Positions 33,486 to 42,230 of a DNA stretch of 64,000 bases are shown piece by piece. The notes beneath the pieces were generated by a model that saw only the letters and a list, made by a program, of their open reading frames with translations, was not told the DNA's origin and searched no databases. Source of the DNA: Betaproteobacteria bacterium HGW-Betaproteobacteria-9 (GTDB lineage Bacteria; Pseudomonadota; Gammaproteobacteria; Burkholderiales; Burkholderiaceae_C); contig PHCC01000018.1 in assembly GCA_002842215.1 (NCBI GenBank), positions 62,001 through 126,000 of the forward strand, read 5' to 3'. The stretch's first letter is position 1, and the number at the start of each line of letters is the position of its first letter. Made by a program: the position numbers and the translations under genes.

Positions 33486-33555
33486 CCACCCGATTTCATT
33501 TTTCCCCTGTTCGTTCTTTGAAACCTTTGATCTTTTTACTGGAGTCACACACACC

Positions 33556-34122
33556 ATGCGCAAATCCCTGACCTTGCTGGCCGCGGCCGCCACCCTGTCC
33601 ACCGGCGCCTTCGCAGCCGACTACGCGATCGACCCGACGCACACGTTTGCCAGCTTCGAGATCGGCCACTTTGGCGCCAGCGTGAACCGCGGCCGCTTCG
33701 ACAAGAAGGAAGGCAAGATCAGCTTTGACAAGGCCGCCAAGACCGGCTCGGTGGATGTGTCTTTCGATGTGGCTTCGGTCAACACCGGCACGCCGAACTT
33801 CGACAAGCACCTGCAGAGCGCCGAGATCCTGAGCGCTGAGAAGTTCCCCAAGGCCCGCTTCGTGTCGACCAAGTTCCAGTTCAGCGGTGACAAGGTCAGC
33901 GCGGTCGACGGCAACCTGACGCTGCTGGGCAAGACCCAGCCCGTGACGCTCAAGGCCAACCAGTTCGCTTGCTACGAGAGCCCCATGCTCAAGCGTGAAG
34001 TCTGCGGCGGCGACTTCGAGACCACCATCGACCGCACCGCCTTTGGCGTGAACTACGGCATCGACTGGGGCTTCCCGAAGAACGTGCGCCTGGTGGTGCA
34101 GGTCGAAGGCGTAAAACAATAA
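33556..34122 (+). CDS. YceI-family periplasmic protein (second copy)
   Basis: This 188-residue protein has a signal peptide (cut near GAFA-ADY) and the canonical YceI start YAIDPTHTFASFEIGHFGAS. The domain continues to TAFGVNYGIDWG. It is a paralogue of the preceding gene with low identity, so the two may bind different lipids. Two cysteines (near residues 138 and 147) may form a disulfide. The unit ends at the repeat (34123) and a terminator. Confidence 0.92.
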   Translation: MRKSLTLLAAAATLSTGAFAADYAIDPTHTFASFEIGHFGASVNRGRFDKKEGKISFDKAAKTGSVDVSFDVASVNTGTPNFDKHLQSAEILSAEKFPKARFVSTKFQFSGDKVSAVDGNLTLLGKTQPVTLKANQFACYESPMLKREVCGGDFETTIDRTAFGVNYGIDWGFPKNVRLVVQVEGVKQ

Positions 34123-34200
34123 TCCCCCCTGCGCCGCTTTGCGGCTTCCCCCCGGAGGGGGACCACGCCATTGGACCGGCGGAGCCGGATCCTTGGCGTG
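34123..34200 (+). repeat. Palindromic extragenic repeat after yceI
   Basis: Starts at the base after the stop: CCCCCCTGCGCCGCTTTGCG, TTCCCCCCGGAGGGGGA, and GGACCGGCGGAGCCGGATCC. Confidence 0.75.
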
Positions 34201-34243
34201 TGTTGGATGCATGCACGCGCGCTGGAGTTGTTTGCTTGTTCCC

Positions 34244-34276
34244 AAAGGCCCGCTTGTGCGGGCCTTTGTTGTTTTG
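34244..34276 (+). terminator. Rho-independent terminator for b561-yceI-yceI
   Basis: A 10-bp stem AAAGGCCCGC/GCGGGCCTTT (34244-34253, 34258-34267), loop TTGT, then GTTGTTTT. Confidence 0.85.
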
Positions 34277-34315
34277 GGGGTGGAAGTCCAGGCGTGCGCG
34301 CGGTACAAAGGTCCC

Positions 34316-35215
34316 ATGGACACCATCAACTGGGTGGGGCGGCCCGTCGCGGTGCCGGGGCTGGGTGAACTCTGGAGCGAGGCCTGTGGCCCGGCGGACG
34401 GCCCCCCGGTGCTGCTGGTGATGGGCGCGATGAACCCCGGCTTGTTCTGGCCGCCGGCCTTTGTGGGGGCGCTGGTGCGTGCGGGCTGCCGGGTGCTGCG
34501 TTACGACCACCGCGAAACCGGTCGTTCCTTCGTCATGCCATCGACCGCACCGCCGTATGCGCTGGGCGATCTGGTGGGCGATGCGTTGCGGGTGCTGGAT
34601 GCCTGGGCGCTGCCTCGTGTGGCGGTGGTGGGTTGGTCCATGGGCGGTTACATCGCGCAGTGCCTGGCCCACGAACACCCGGATCGGGTGAGCCATCTGG
34701 TGCTGCTGGCGACATCGCCCGACCACCGGCCCTACATGGCCGCTACGCTGGGGCGGGCAGCGCCCGCCGTGGGCCTGCCGGGGCCGACACCTGCTTTTCT
34801 GCAGGCCTTGCAGCGCATGGCGGCCGAACGCAACGGCGCGCCGGACGACGTGGCGGTGCGCGGCTGGAGCGCCTTTCATGCGGGTTCCCATCCGTTTCCG
34901 GCCGACATGGTGCGGGCCCAGGTGCGGGCGGCGCTGGCGTCTGGCCACCAGCCACTGGCCGCGATGCGCCATGGCTTGGCCGTGGATCTCGCACCACCGC
35001 GGACCGACTGGTTGCCTTCCCTCACGGTGCCCACCCTGGTGCTGCACGGCGCCGAAGATCCGTGTCTTCCTTTACCGCACGGGCAGGCGCTTGCGCGCCT
35101 CATCCCTGGCGCACGGTTGACCGTGCTTGACATGGGCCACCTGCTGCCGGAGGCCCTGGCCGCTCCGGTCGGCGCTCAGGTAGCGGCGTTCATGGGCGCA
35201 CCGCAGGTTGGGTAG
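34316..35215 (+). CDS. Alpha/beta-hydrolase
   Basis: From the ATG at 34316 the protein has 299 residues. The nucleophile elbow is GWSMGG (serine near residue 108), with a strand-6 acid in [11 protein letters not shown] and catalytic histidine in [10 protein letters not shown]. The oxyanion-side motif is [15 protein letters not shown]. The substrate is not evident; homologues include esterases and haloperoxidase-like enzymes. Its last 26 bases overlap the end of the convergent YkgJ gene. Confidence 0.85.
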   Translation: MDTINWVGRPVAVPGLGELWSEACGPADGPPVLLVMGAMNPGLFWPPAFVGALVRAGCRVLRYDHRETGRSFVMPSTAPPYALGDLVGDALRVLDAWALPRVAVVGWSMGGYIAQCLAHEHPDRVSHLVLLATSPDHRPYMAATLGRAAPAVGLPGPTPAFLQALQRMAAERNGAPDDVAVRGWSAFHAGSHPFPADMVRAQVRAALASGHQPLAAMRHGLAVDLAPPRTDWLPSLTVPTLVLHGAEDPCLPLPHGQALARLIPGARLTVLDMGHLLPEALAAPVGAQVAAFMGAPQVG

Positions 35216-35456
35216 CCTGTTCCAGTTGCGCTAAAAAATGCAGCGCTTGTTCGCGTGAGTTGCCACACATCTCGGCGCTGGGTGGCAGCGAGCCGCACAC
35301 CGCGGGTCGCTCGGGTTGGCCGAACAGCCGGCAGCGCAGGGCTTCGTCCAGATGCGGGCAGGGCACGCCCGCGGGCTTGCCGTTGGGCAGGCCCGGCATC
35401 GGGCTGCTGATGGACGGCGCGATGCAGCAGGCGGCGCAGCCTGGGCGGCAGTTCAT
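35190..35456 (-). CDS. YkgJ-type cysteine-cluster protein
   Basis: This 88-residue protein has the family cysteine set: CRPGCAACC at the start, CPHL and CRLF in the middle, and [15 protein letters not shown]. This pattern resembles zinc or iron-sulfur coordination; the function is unknown. It overlaps the FMN reductase stop by four bases (ATGA), so the two are probably translationally coupled, and overlaps the convergent hydrolase by 26 bases. Confidence 0.85.
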   Translation of the reverse strand: MNCRPGCAACCIAPSISSPMPGLPNGKPAGVPCPHLDEALRCRLFGQPERPAVCGSLPPSAEMCGNSREQALHFLAQLEQATQPAVRP

Positions 35457-36049
35457 GCCTGGAATTTGCCAGCGGCCCAGAGCACCTGGTCGATCACCAC
35501 CTGCACACCGGCGCGGCTGGCGTCGGTGTGCAGGCTGCCATCCTCATCGAAGGCCTCAGCCGCCTTGGACAGCGCGAATTGTCTGGGCGAGACCCAGCAC
35601 TGCAGGTTCATCAGCAGTGTAGCCAGATGGCTCAGGCTGCGCAGGCCGCCGAGCGCACCGGGCGAAGCCGAGAGCATGCCCACCACCTTGCCGGCGAACG
35701 GTTTGCCACCGTTGGCCCACAGCGGGTCGCCGGCGACCGGGCGCGACACCCAGTCGATGGTGTTTTTCAGCAAGCCGGTGTAGCTGCCGTTGTACTCGGG
35801 CGAAACCACCAGCCAGGCCGGGTGGGCGTGGAAGATTTCTTTCAGGCGGATCGCGTCGCGCGGGAAGCCGCGCGCTTCCAGGTCGCCGTTGTAGAGCGGC
35901 AGATCGAAGTCGGCCAGTTCGAGGTGGGTGACCTGGGCGCCGGCGGCGCGGGCGGTGTCGGCCGCGACCTTGGCCAGCTTGCGGTTCCAGGACTGGGCGC
36001 GGCTGCTGCCGGCGAAAACGAGGAGGGGGATGGGGGTGGTGCTGGTCAT
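35453..36049 (-). CDS. NADPH-dependent FMN reductase
   Basis: This 198-residue flavodoxin-like protein has the FMN phosphate loop [14 protein letters not shown] and [21 protein letters not shown]. The family includes ChrR/Azo-type reductases for quinones, chromate or azo dyes. It is the first gene of a minus-strand unit with YkgJ. The large open frame continuing upstream to 38200 is a shadow of mnmG. Confidence 0.9.
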   Translation of the reverse strand: MTSTTPIPLLVFAGSSRAQSWNRKLAKVAADTARAAGAQVTHLELADFDLPLYNGDLEARGFPRDAIRLKEIFHAHPAWLVVSPEYNGSYTGLLKNTIDWVSRPVAGDPLWANGGKPFAGKVVGMLSASPGALGGLRSLSHLATLLMNLQCWVSPRQFALSKAAEAFDEDGSLHTDASRAGVQVVIDQVLWAAGKFQA

Positions 36050-36195
36050 GCGAGGGTCTTGGTGGCGTGCGCGGCGGTGCGAGCGGTCAATGGGTGGCCT
36101 GATGGGCCGCGTGGTTGTTCCGATTGTGGGGCTGGGGTGCCCGCCCCGGAGCTGGAGGGTTTTCGGGCCTGGGCGAAAGACGCCAGGTACAACGC

Positions 36196-36531
36196 TCAGC
36201 GACGTCGTGTCATTGGTTCGCCGAGTTCTTCCAGCGCGTCCAGCGCCAGCAGCAGGCTGGTGCGGTGTTCGCGCGCCACGGTCTGCCAGGGCAGGCCGGT
36301 GAGCGCCGCTTCCAGCCCCCAGAGCAGGTTGAGGCTGGCGCGTGGGTCGTTGCGTTTCACTCGGGCGTAGGCGGCCACCGATCCCAGCCGCCGCAGCGTG
36401 GCCAGATCGGGGATGCCGGCCGCCGCCAGCATGGCTTGCGACTTCGGTCCCAGGCCGGGCAGGGCGGCCAGCGCCGGTTCGCCGGTCGGGCGTGGGGTGG
36501 TGCTGGGCATGGGTGGGCGGCGAATGGGCAT
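36196..36531 (-). CDS. TfoX C-terminal-domain protein
   Basis: This 111-residue protein matches the helical TfoX/Sxy C-terminal domain ([20 protein letters not shown] then [14 protein letters not shown]). This part holds a helix-hairpin-helix-like DNA-binding element. The N-terminal TfoX domain is absent. The family contains competence regulators, but a stand-alone C-terminal domain may differ. It is divergent from mnmG, with parS in between. A later ATG (MPSTTP) is an alternative start. Confidence 0.8.
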   Translation of the reverse strand: MPIRRPPMPSTTPRPTGEPALAALPGLGPKSQAMLAAAGIPDLATLRRLGSVAAYARVKRNDPRASLNLLWGLEAALTGLPWQTVAREHRTSLLLALDALEELGEPMTRRR

Positions 36532-36581
36532 TGATGGGACAATTGCGGGTTGCCCGCGCCAAACACCGGCCGGGCGGCGGG

Positions 36582-36597
36582 TGTTTCACGTGAAACA
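36582..36597. other. parS site (perfect)
   Basis: TGTTTCACGTGAAACA matches the bacterial parS consensus at all 16 positions. It lies upstream of mnmG. The ParB encoded at 42231 should bind it. Confidence 0.95.
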
Positions 36598-36652
36598 CAC
36601 CGCATCCGCATTGTCGGGCAGCGCGCCAGCCGCCGTGCCTTGGAGCTTCACC

Positions 36653-38620
36653 ATGTTGTACCCACAAGAATTTGATGTCATCGTCGTCGGCGGGGGTCAC
36701 GCCGGCACCGAGGCCGCGCTGGCCGCCGCGCGCATGGGCTGCGCCACGCTGCTGCTCACGCACAACATCGAGACGCTGGGCCAGATGAGCTGCAACCCCA
36801 GCATCGGCGGCATTGGCAAGGGCCACCTGGTGAAAGAAGTGGACGCGCTGGGCGGGGCGATGGCGCTGGCCACGGACGAGGGTGGCATCCAGTTCCGCAT
36901 CCTCAACAGCAGCAAGGGCCCGGCGGTTCGCGCCACCCGCGCCCAGGCCGACCGCATTCTGTACAAGGCCGCGATCCGCCGCATGCTGGAGAACCAGCCG
37001 AACCTGTGGCTGTTCCAGCAGGCGGTGGACGACCTGATGGTGGAGGGCGACCGGGTGGTGGGCGCCGTCACGCAGGTGGGCATCCGCTTCCGCAGCCGTA
37101 CCGTGGTGTTGACCGCGGGCACTTTCCTCGACGGCAAGATCCACGTCGGCCTGAACAACTACGCGGCCGGCCGCGCGGGCGACCCGCCGGCGGTCAGCCT
37201 GTCGGCTCGGCTCAAGGAGCTGAAGCTGCCGCAGGCGCGCCTGAAAACCGGCACGCCACCGCGCCTGGACGGTCGCAGCATCGACTATTCCAAGTGCCAG
37301 GAACAACCGGGCGACGGGGTCCCGGGTGGCATGAATCCCGACCAGCCGGTGCCGGTGTTCAGCTTCATGGGGCAATCGGTGCCGCACCCCAAGCAGGTGC
37401 CGTGCTGGATCACCCACACCAACCTGCGCACGCACGAGATCATCCGCAGCGGCTTCGACCGCAGCCCCATGTTCACCGGCAAGATCGAGGGCGTGGGCCC
37501 ACGTTACTGCCCGAGCGTAGAAGACAAGATCAACCGCTTCGCCGACAAGGACAGCCACCAGATCTTTCTGGAGCCCGAGGGCCTGACCACACACGAGGTT
37601 TACCCCAACGGCATCTCCACCAGCCTGCCGTTCGACATCCAGTACGCGCTGGTGCGCAGCATGCCTGGGCTGGAAAACGCCCACATCCTGCGCCCGGGCT
37701 ACGCCATCGAATACGACTATTTCGACCCGCGCTCGCTCAGGAACAGCTTTGAGACCAGGCAGATCCAGGGCCTGTTCTTCGCCGGCCAGATCAACGGCAC
37801 CACCGGCTACGAAGAGGCGGCTGCCCAGGGTCTGTTTGCCGGCCTGAACGCCGCGCTGCAATGCCAGGGCAAGGATGCCTGGCTGCCGCGCCGCGACGAG
37901 GCCTACCTCGGCGTGCTGGTGGACGACCTGGTGACCCAGGGCGTGACTGAGCCCTACCGCATGTTCACCAGCCGCGCAGAGTTCCGCCTGCAGCTGCGCG
38001 AGGACAACGCGGACATGCGCCTGACCGAAGCCGGGCGCCAGCTGGGTCTGGTGGACGACGCGCGCTGGGATGCGTTCAGCCGGAAACGTGACGCGGTGGC
38101 GCGGGAAACCGAGCGCCTGAAATCGACCTGGGTGAACCCGCGCAACCTGCCGGCAGCCGAGAGCGAGCGCGTGCTGGGCAAGGCGATTGAGCACGAACAC
38201 AACCTGTTCGACCTGCTGCGCCGGCCGGCTGTGGGCTACGCCGATCTGGTGGGCATGGACGAGGGCAAGTACGGGAACCCCGATGTTTCACGTGAAACGC
38301 TGGGCGACTTGCTGGAACCGGTGGTGGAGCAGGTGGAGATCGCCGCCAAGTACTCGGGCTACATCGACCGTCAGAAGGGTGAGGTGGAGCGTGCTGCCCA
38401 CTACGAACACCTGAAGCTGCCTGCCGAGCTGGACTATGCACAGGTCACAGCCCTGTCGTTTGAGGCGCGGCAGAAGCTGGCGAAGCACCGCCCGGAAACC
38501 CTGGGCCAGGCCGCGCGCATCTCGGGCATCACCCCGGCCAGCATCTCGCTGCTGATGATCCACCTGAAGAAGGGTGGGTTCAAGGGCTTCGCGCGTTTGA
38601 CGGAAGAGCAGGGCGCATGA
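36653..38620 (+). CDS. mnmG: tRNA uridine-5-carboxymethylaminomethyl modification enzyme MnmG (GidA)
   Basis: From the ATG at 36653 the protein has 655 residues. It has the FAD motif [19 protein letters not shown] and the GidA signatures [20 protein letters not shown] and [18 protein letters not shown] (both about 20 residues or shorter). With MnmE it installs cmnm5 on wobble uridine of tRNAs. It overlaps rsmG by four bases. The upstream in-frame stretch to 36398 includes parS and is not used. A parS site at 38284 lies within the gene (residues VSRET). Confidence 0.97.
   Translation: MLYPQEFDVIVVGGGHAGTEAALAAARMGCATLLLTHNIETLGQMSCNPSIGGIGKGHLVKEVDALGGAMALATDEGGIQFRILNSSKGPAVRATRAQADRILYKAAIRRMLENQPNLWLFQQAVDDLMVEGDRVVGAVTQVGIRFRSRTVVLTAGTFLDGKIHVGLNNYAAGRAGDPPAVSLSARLKELKLPQARLKTGTPPRLDGRSIDYSKCQEQPGDGVPGGMNPDQPVPVFSFMGQSVPHPKQVPCWITHTNLRTHEIIRSGFDRSPMFTGKIEGVGPRYCPSVEDKINRFADKDSHQIFLEPEGLTTHEVYPNGISTSLPFDIQYALVRSMPGLENAHILRPGYAIEYDYFDPRSLRNSFETRQIQGLFFAGQINGTTGYEEAAAQGLFAGLNAALQCQGKDAWLPRRDEAYLGVLVDDLVTQGVTEPYRMFTSRAEFRLQLREDNADMRLTEAGRQLGLVDDARWDAFSRKRDAVARETERLKSTWVNPRNLPAAESERVLGKAIEHEHNLFDLLRRPAVGYADLVGMDEGKYGNPDVSRETLGDLLEPVVEQVEIAAKYSGYIDRQKGEVERAAHYEHLKLPAELDYAQVTALSFEARQKLAKHRPETLGQAARISGITPASISLLMIHLKKGGFKGFARLTEEQGA
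38284..38299. other. parS site inside mnmG (15/16)
   Basis: TGTTTCACGTGAAACG has one change from consensus (last base). It is read as the codons for D-V-S-R-E-T near residue 546, so protein and segregation site share sequence. Confidence 0.88.
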
Positions 38621-39282
38621 GTGCATCGGCTTTGAAGCCGGCCCTGGAAGCCGGGCTGCAACAGCTTGGCTTGAGCTTGTCGGCCGCACAGGTCGACCAG
38701 CTGCTTGCCTACCGGGACCTGATCGCCAAGTGGAACAAGGTCTACAACCTGACCGCCGTGCGTGACCCGCAGGAAATGCTCACGCACCACCTGCTCGACA
38801 GCTTGGCTGCGATTCCGCCGCTGCTGCGCCAGACCGATGGGCAGCCGGTGAAGCTGCTGGACGTGGGCTCGGGCGGCGGGTTGCCGGGCGTGGTGATCGC
38901 CATCACCTGTCCGCAGATTCAGGTGAGTTGTGTCGACACGGTGGGCAAGAAGGCGGCCTTCATCCAGCAGGCCTCGGCCGCGCTGAAGTTGCCGAACCTG
39001 CGCGGCGTGCATGCGCGGGTGGAATCGCTCAAGGCCGAGGAGGGCGGGGGCTTTGACGTGGTCTGCTCGCGGGCCTTTGCCTCATTGGTAGATTTCACGA
39101 CCTGGTCTTCATCGGCCTTGAAGCCCGGCGCGGTGTGGATGGCGATGAAGGGCAAACACCCGGCGGACGAGATCGCTGCGCTGCCCGCTTCGGTGACGGT
39201 GTTTCACGTGGAACAGTTGACTGTTCCGGGGCTGGATGCGGAGCGTTGCATCGTCTGGCTCCGTCCGTCTCCTCCGGCCTGA
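38617..39282 (+). CDS. rsmG: 16S rRNA (guanine527-N7)-methyltransferase RsmG (GidB)
   Basis: The 221-residue Rossmann-fold methyltransferase has the SAM motif [17 protein letters not shown] and the RsmG signature [20 protein letters not shown]. It methylates G527 of 16S rRNA using S-adenosylmethionine. It overlaps the mnmG stop by four bases. Near its 3' end a parS-like site (39200) encodes VFHVEQ. Downstream is a 346-base gap and the lysE-like gene. Confidence 0.96.
   Translation: MSASALKPALEAGLQQLGLSLSAAQVDQLLAYRDLIAKWNKVYNLTAVRDPQEMLTHHLLDSLAAIPPLLRQTDGQPVKLLDVGSGGGLPGVVIAITCPQIQVSCVDTVGKKAAFIQQASAALKLPNLRGVHARVESLKAEEGGGFDVVCSRAFASLVDFTTWSSSALKPGAVWMAMKGKHPADEIAALPASVTVFHVEQLTVPGLDAERCIVWLRPSPPA
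39200..39215. other. parS site inside rsmG (15/16)
   Basis: TGTTTCACGTGGAACA differs from consensus at one base (A to G in the second arm). It codes FHVEQ near the end of rsmG. Confidence 0.75.
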
Positions 39283-39628
39283 GTTTTCCTCACGCTTCCG
39301 TTTCTGGCGGAAACCTCGCGCCAGGCCGGTGGCGTCATGCGCGTTCTCCGGCCCACGCTCGCGGGCTGACTCATCTGTTCGCAAGCCTCACTTCGTCAAA
39401 ACCGGACTGGCACGCCACCTTTTGCGGCAACCACGAATGGGTGCCTGCGCCCGCGCACGTCACCACCGTCCTGTGAGTGGCGGATGTGGACTCCTTTGGA
39501 TTCCGCTTGGACGAACCAACGGCCTCTGCCCACACGCCAAGAACGCAAAACGCAACATAACCCCGAGCGACACCAAACGACGACGGAGGGTCACGTAAAC
39601 TCAGCCCCTCAACTCCCGGGGTTTTCAC
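39283..39628. other. 346-base region without a supported gene
   Basis: It lies between rsmG and the LysE-type gene. Several short frames are open on the plus strand (to 39476 and 39598), but none shows a protein family. The DNA is slightly less GC-rich toward the 3' end. No repeat, terminator or RNA gene was recognised. Confidence 0.5.
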
Positions 39629-40243
39629 ATGTTCGGCATCGCTGATTACGGCGCGTTCGTCGCCGCCATCGTCCTGTTTCTGGCCATTCCAGGCCCGGGC
39701 AATCTCGCGCTGATCACCTCGACCGGCAAGGGGGGCCTGCGCGGCGGACTGGCCGCCACCTTCGGCGTGATCGCGGGTGACCAGGTGCTCATGTGGATGG
39801 CCGTGGCCGGGGTGGCGGCGCTGCTCGCGGCGTACCCGGCGGCCTTCGCCGCGGTGCAGTGGCTGGGCGCCGCCTACCTCGCCTGGCTGGGCTGGAAGAT
39901 GCTCACCGCCAAGCCCGGCGGCAAACCCGTGCTCAACATCCGACCGCGCCAGTACTTCCAGCAGGCGCTCACCATCACCCTGCTCAACCCCAAGGCCATC
40001 GTCTTTTACATGGCCTTCTTTCCGCTGTTCGTGGACCCCGCGAAGCACCAGGGCCTCATCACCTTCGGTGCCATGGCCGCCACCGTCGCGGTGCTGACCT
40101 TCCTCTATGGCCTGACCGCCGTGTTGCTCACGCACTTCTTGGCCGAGCGCATGCGCGCCAACCCGGTCATCGCCCGCACGCTGGAAAAGCTCGCGGGCGT
40201 CTTCCTCATCGGCTTCGGCATCAAGCTGGCCATTTCCAAATAA
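39629..40243 (+). CDS. LysE-family amino-acid exporter
   Basis: This 204-residue protein has six hydrophobic segments and the RhtB/LysE start FLAIPGPGNLALITSTGKGG with the later LLNPKAIVFYMAFFPLF element. The family exports amino acids and derivatives across the inner membrane; the substrate is not predictable. It is between rsmG and parA, ending 15 bases before parA, which suggests co-transcription, an unusual position within the segregation block. Confidence 0.92.
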   Translation: MFGIADYGAFVAAIVLFLAIPGPGNLALITSTGKGGLRGGLAATFGVIAGDQVLMWMAVAGVAALLAAYPAAFAAVQWLGAAYLAWLGWKMLTAKPGGKPVLNIRPRQYFQQALTITLLNPKAIVFYMAFFPLFVDPAKHQGLITFGAMAATVAVLTFLYGLTAVLLTHFLAERMRANPVIARTLEKLAGVFLIGFGIKLAISK

Positions 40244-40258
40244 GCACCGGGACACCAG

Positions 40259-41029
40259 ATGGCGAAGATCTTTTGTGTGGCCAACCAGAAGGGCGGCGTC
40301 GGCAAGACCACCACCACCGTCAACCTCGCTGCCGGCCTGGCCAAGGTGGGGCAGCGGGTGCTCATGGTCGACCTCGACCCGCAGGGCAACGCGACCATGG
40401 GTTCGGGTGTGGACAAGCGCAGCATGGAGCTCTCGGTCTACGACGTGCTGCTGGAGTCCGCCACCGTCAAGGAGGCCGCCATCTTTTCGGAAAAGTGTGG
40501 TTACCACGTGCTCGGTGCCAACCGGGAGCTGGCCGGGGCCGAGGTCGAGCTGGTGGACGTGGAGCGGCGCGAAAAGCGCCTCAAGACCGCGCTGGTTGCG
40601 GTCGATGTCGACTACGATTTCGTGCTGATCGATTGCCCGCCCAGCCTGTCGATGCTCACGCTCAACGGCCTGTGCTCCGCCCACGGCGTGATCGTGCCCA
40701 TGCAGTGCGAGTACTTCGCCCTGGAGGGTCTGACCGATCTGGTCAACACCATCAAGCAGGTGCACGCCAACCTCAACAAGGACCTGCAGATCATCGGCCT
40801 GCTGCGCGTCATGTTCGACCCGCGCATCACCTTGCAGATGCAGGTGAGCGACCAGCTCAAGGCCCACTTTGGCGACAAGGTGTTCGACACCGTGATCCCG
40901 CGCAACGTGCGCCTGGCCGAAGCGCCGAGCTACGGCTTGCCGGGCGTGGTTTTCGATCCCGGCGCCAAGGGCAGCCAGGCTTTTGTGACCTTCGCCACCG
41001 AAATGGTGGCGCGCATCGACAAGATGTGA
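40259..41029 (+). CDS. parA: Chromosome-partitioning ATPase ParA (Soj)
   Basis: The 256-residue protein has the deviant Walker A KGGVGKTTTTVNLAAGLA and Walker A' MVDLDPQGNAT. Walker B is LIDCPPSL. It lacks the N-terminal helix-turn-helix of plasmid type Ia ParA, so is chromosomal. It polymerises or patterns on DNA in an ATP-dependent way and moves ParB-parS complexes. The stop is followed by parS (41039) and a hydrolase gene rather than parB, which lies 1.2 kb downstream. Confidence 0.96.
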   Translation: MAKIFCVANQKGGVGKTTTTVNLAAGLAKVGQRVLMVDLDPQGNATMGSGVDKRSMELSVYDVLLESATVKEAAIFSEKCGYHVLGANRELAGAEVELVDVERREKRLKTALVAVDVDYDFVLIDCPPSLSMLTLNGLCSAHGVIVPMQCEYFALEGLTDLVNTIKQVHANLNKDLQIIGLLRVMFDPRITLQMQVSDQLKAHFGDKVFDTVIPRNVRLAEAPSYGLPGVVFDPGAKGSQAFVTFATEMVARIDKM

Positions 41030-41038
41030 GCGCGGGGT

Positions 41039-41054
41039 TGTTTCACGTGAAACC
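41039..41054. other. parS site downstream of parA (15/16)
   Basis: TGTTTCACGTGAAACC has one change (last base). It overlaps the likely start of the hydrolase gene, with GTG at 41047 within the site. Confidence 0.85.
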
Positions 41055-41592
41055 TGACAACGTTCTCATCCTGCCTGGCTGGCAGAACAGCGGGCCGGAC
41101 CATTGGCAAAGCCGCTGGGAAGCTTTGTACGGTTACCGCCGTGTCGACCAGCACGACTGGATGACCCCGCGCCGTGGCGACTGGATCGCCCGGCTGGAGG
41201 ACGTGATCCTAGCTTGCGACGGCCCTGTGGTTCTCGTGGCCCACAGCCTGGGCTGCATCCTCACCGCCGCTTGGGCCCAGGTGTCGCGCAGCACGGATCG
41301 CGTGCAGGGCGCGCTGCTGGTGGCGCCGGGCGACCCGGAGCGCGAGGAATTGCGCGGTCTGCTGCCCAGCTGGTCGCCTATCGTGCGCCAGCGCCTGCCG
41401 TTCCCCAACATGCTGGTGGGCAGCCGCAACGACCCGTATTGCAGCTTCGCGCGCGCGCAGGGCCTGGCCGGGAGCTGGGGTTCGCGCTTCATCGACCTCG
41501 GTGAATGCGGCCACATCAACGCCGAATCGGGCTTGGGCGACTGGCCCGAAGGGCATCGGCTGCTGCTAGACTGTGCAAGTAGTCAAGTTTGA
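41047..41592 (+). CDS. RBBP9/YdeN-family serine hydrolase
   Basis: The protein reads VKPDNVLILPGWQNSGPDHW near the start. The nucleophile elbow is VLVAHSLGC, and the end has GECGHINAESGLGDW with the catalytic His. This is the RBBP9/YdeN alpha/beta-hydrolase family, small serine hydrolases with poorly known substrates. Length about 181 residues. GTG at 41047 is chosen (GGGG site nine bases upstream); a GTG at 41026 overlapping the parA stop, or a TTG at 41038, is possible. The start lies inside parS. The 3' end overlaps the TA operator. Confidence 0.82.
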   Translation: MKPDNVLILPGWQNSGPDHWQSRWEALYGYRRVDQHDWMTPRRGDWIARLEDVILACDGPVVLVAHSLGCILTAAWAQVSRSTDRVQGALLVAPGDPEREELRGLLPSWSPIVRQRLPFPNMLVGSRNDPYCSFARAQGLAGSWGSRFIDLGECGHINAESGLGDWPEGHRLLLDCASSQV

Positions 41593-41599
41593 CTACTTG
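41576..41599. promoter_or_regulatory. Perfect palindrome, likely toxin-antitoxin operator
   Basis: Eleven-base perfect arms CAAGTAGTCAA (41576-41586) and TTGACTACTTG (41589-41599) flank GT. It lies 14 bases before the antitoxin ATG and overlaps the hydrolase stop codon. Confidence 0.7.
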
Positions 41600-41612
41600 T
41601 TGGAAATTCGCC

Positions 41613-41918
41613 ATGCCCCCCACCATCGCCACCAGTTTGAAACTGCCCGCCGAACTCAAGGCGGCCATCGACGAGGAAGCGCGCAAGCAGGGCCTCTCCA
41701 GCCACGCCTACATGGTGCGGACCCTGGCCGATGCGTCCGAGCGGGCTCGGCTGCGCGAGCAGTTCACGCAGGACGCACTGGCGGCCGAGCAGGACATGCT
41801 GGCCACCGGCATGGGCCATACGCTGGAAGACGTGCGAGCCTACTTTGTCCAGATGGCCGAATTCCGCGCGGGCCGGGCCGAGCGCCCGGCGCCGCTGGCA
41901 CCACGCAAGCTGCTCTGA
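41613..41918 (+). CDS. Ribbon-helix-helix antitoxin (ParD/CopG-like)
   Basis: From the ATG at 41613 the protein has 101 residues. It opens with a ribbon-helix-helix: TSLKLPAELKAAIDEEARKQ then LSSHAYMVRTLADAS. The longer C-terminal half is acidic/helical and ends near APLAPRKLL, a region that would wrap the toxin. It is followed six bases later by a ParE/RelE-like toxin. The preceding 24-base palindrome is a probable auto-operator. A longer N-terminus (41589) would run through that operator and is rejected. Confidence 0.85.
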   Translation: MPPTIATSLKLPAELKAAIDEEARKQGLSSHAYMVRTLADASERARLREQFTQDALAAEQDMLATGMGHTLEDVRAYFVQMAEFRAGRAERPAPLAPRKLL

Positions 41919-41924
41919 CGCCCG

Positions 41925-42227
41925 ATGGTCGATGTCGTCCTCACACCGCAAGCCCATGCCGATCTGGTCCGCCTCGAAGAATTCCTCTGGCAGAGCCAGG
42001 ACCCGCTGGCTTCAGAGCTGCTGGCCTTTTTGCTCGACGGCCTGTTTGTGCTGACCCACCAACCCGGCGTGGGCCGACCTTTGTTACATCGGCATCGCGA
42101 ACTCATCATCAGTCGCGGCCGCGGCGGCTACCTGGCCCGTTACGTGTTTGACACCCACCGCCAGCGCGTGATCGTGCTGGGCATTCGACACCAGCGTGAA
42201 GCTGGCTACAACGACAACGAGATCTGA
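41925..42227 (+). CDS. ParE/RelE-family toxin
   Basis: This 100-residue protein has the fold pattern of ParE/RelE: VDVVLTPQAHADLVRLEEFL, then LLDGLFVLTHQPGVGRPL and the C-terminal IRHQREAGY. RelE-type toxins cut mRNA on ribosomes and ParE-type ones inhibit gyrase; by sequence alone this one cannot be assigned to either activity. It pairs with the upstream ribbon-helix-helix gene and ends three bases before parB. The pair sits between parA and parB. Confidence 0.85.
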   Translation: MVDVVLTPQAHADLVRLEEFLWQSQDPLASELLAFLLDGLFVLTHQPGVGRPLLHRHRELIISRGRGGYLARYVFDTHRQRVIVLGIRHQREAGYNDNEI

Positions 42228-42230
42228 TCC

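Noticed and set aside
35453-38200. Minus-strand frame of 915 codons
   Set aside because: Only the last 198 residues are real (FMN reductase, start at 36049); the rest is the shadow of mnmG and the TfoX-domain gene region.
39283-39628. Possible gene or RNA between rsmG and the LysE-type gene
   Set aside because: No family, no tRNA-like fold and no clear promoter was found by eye.
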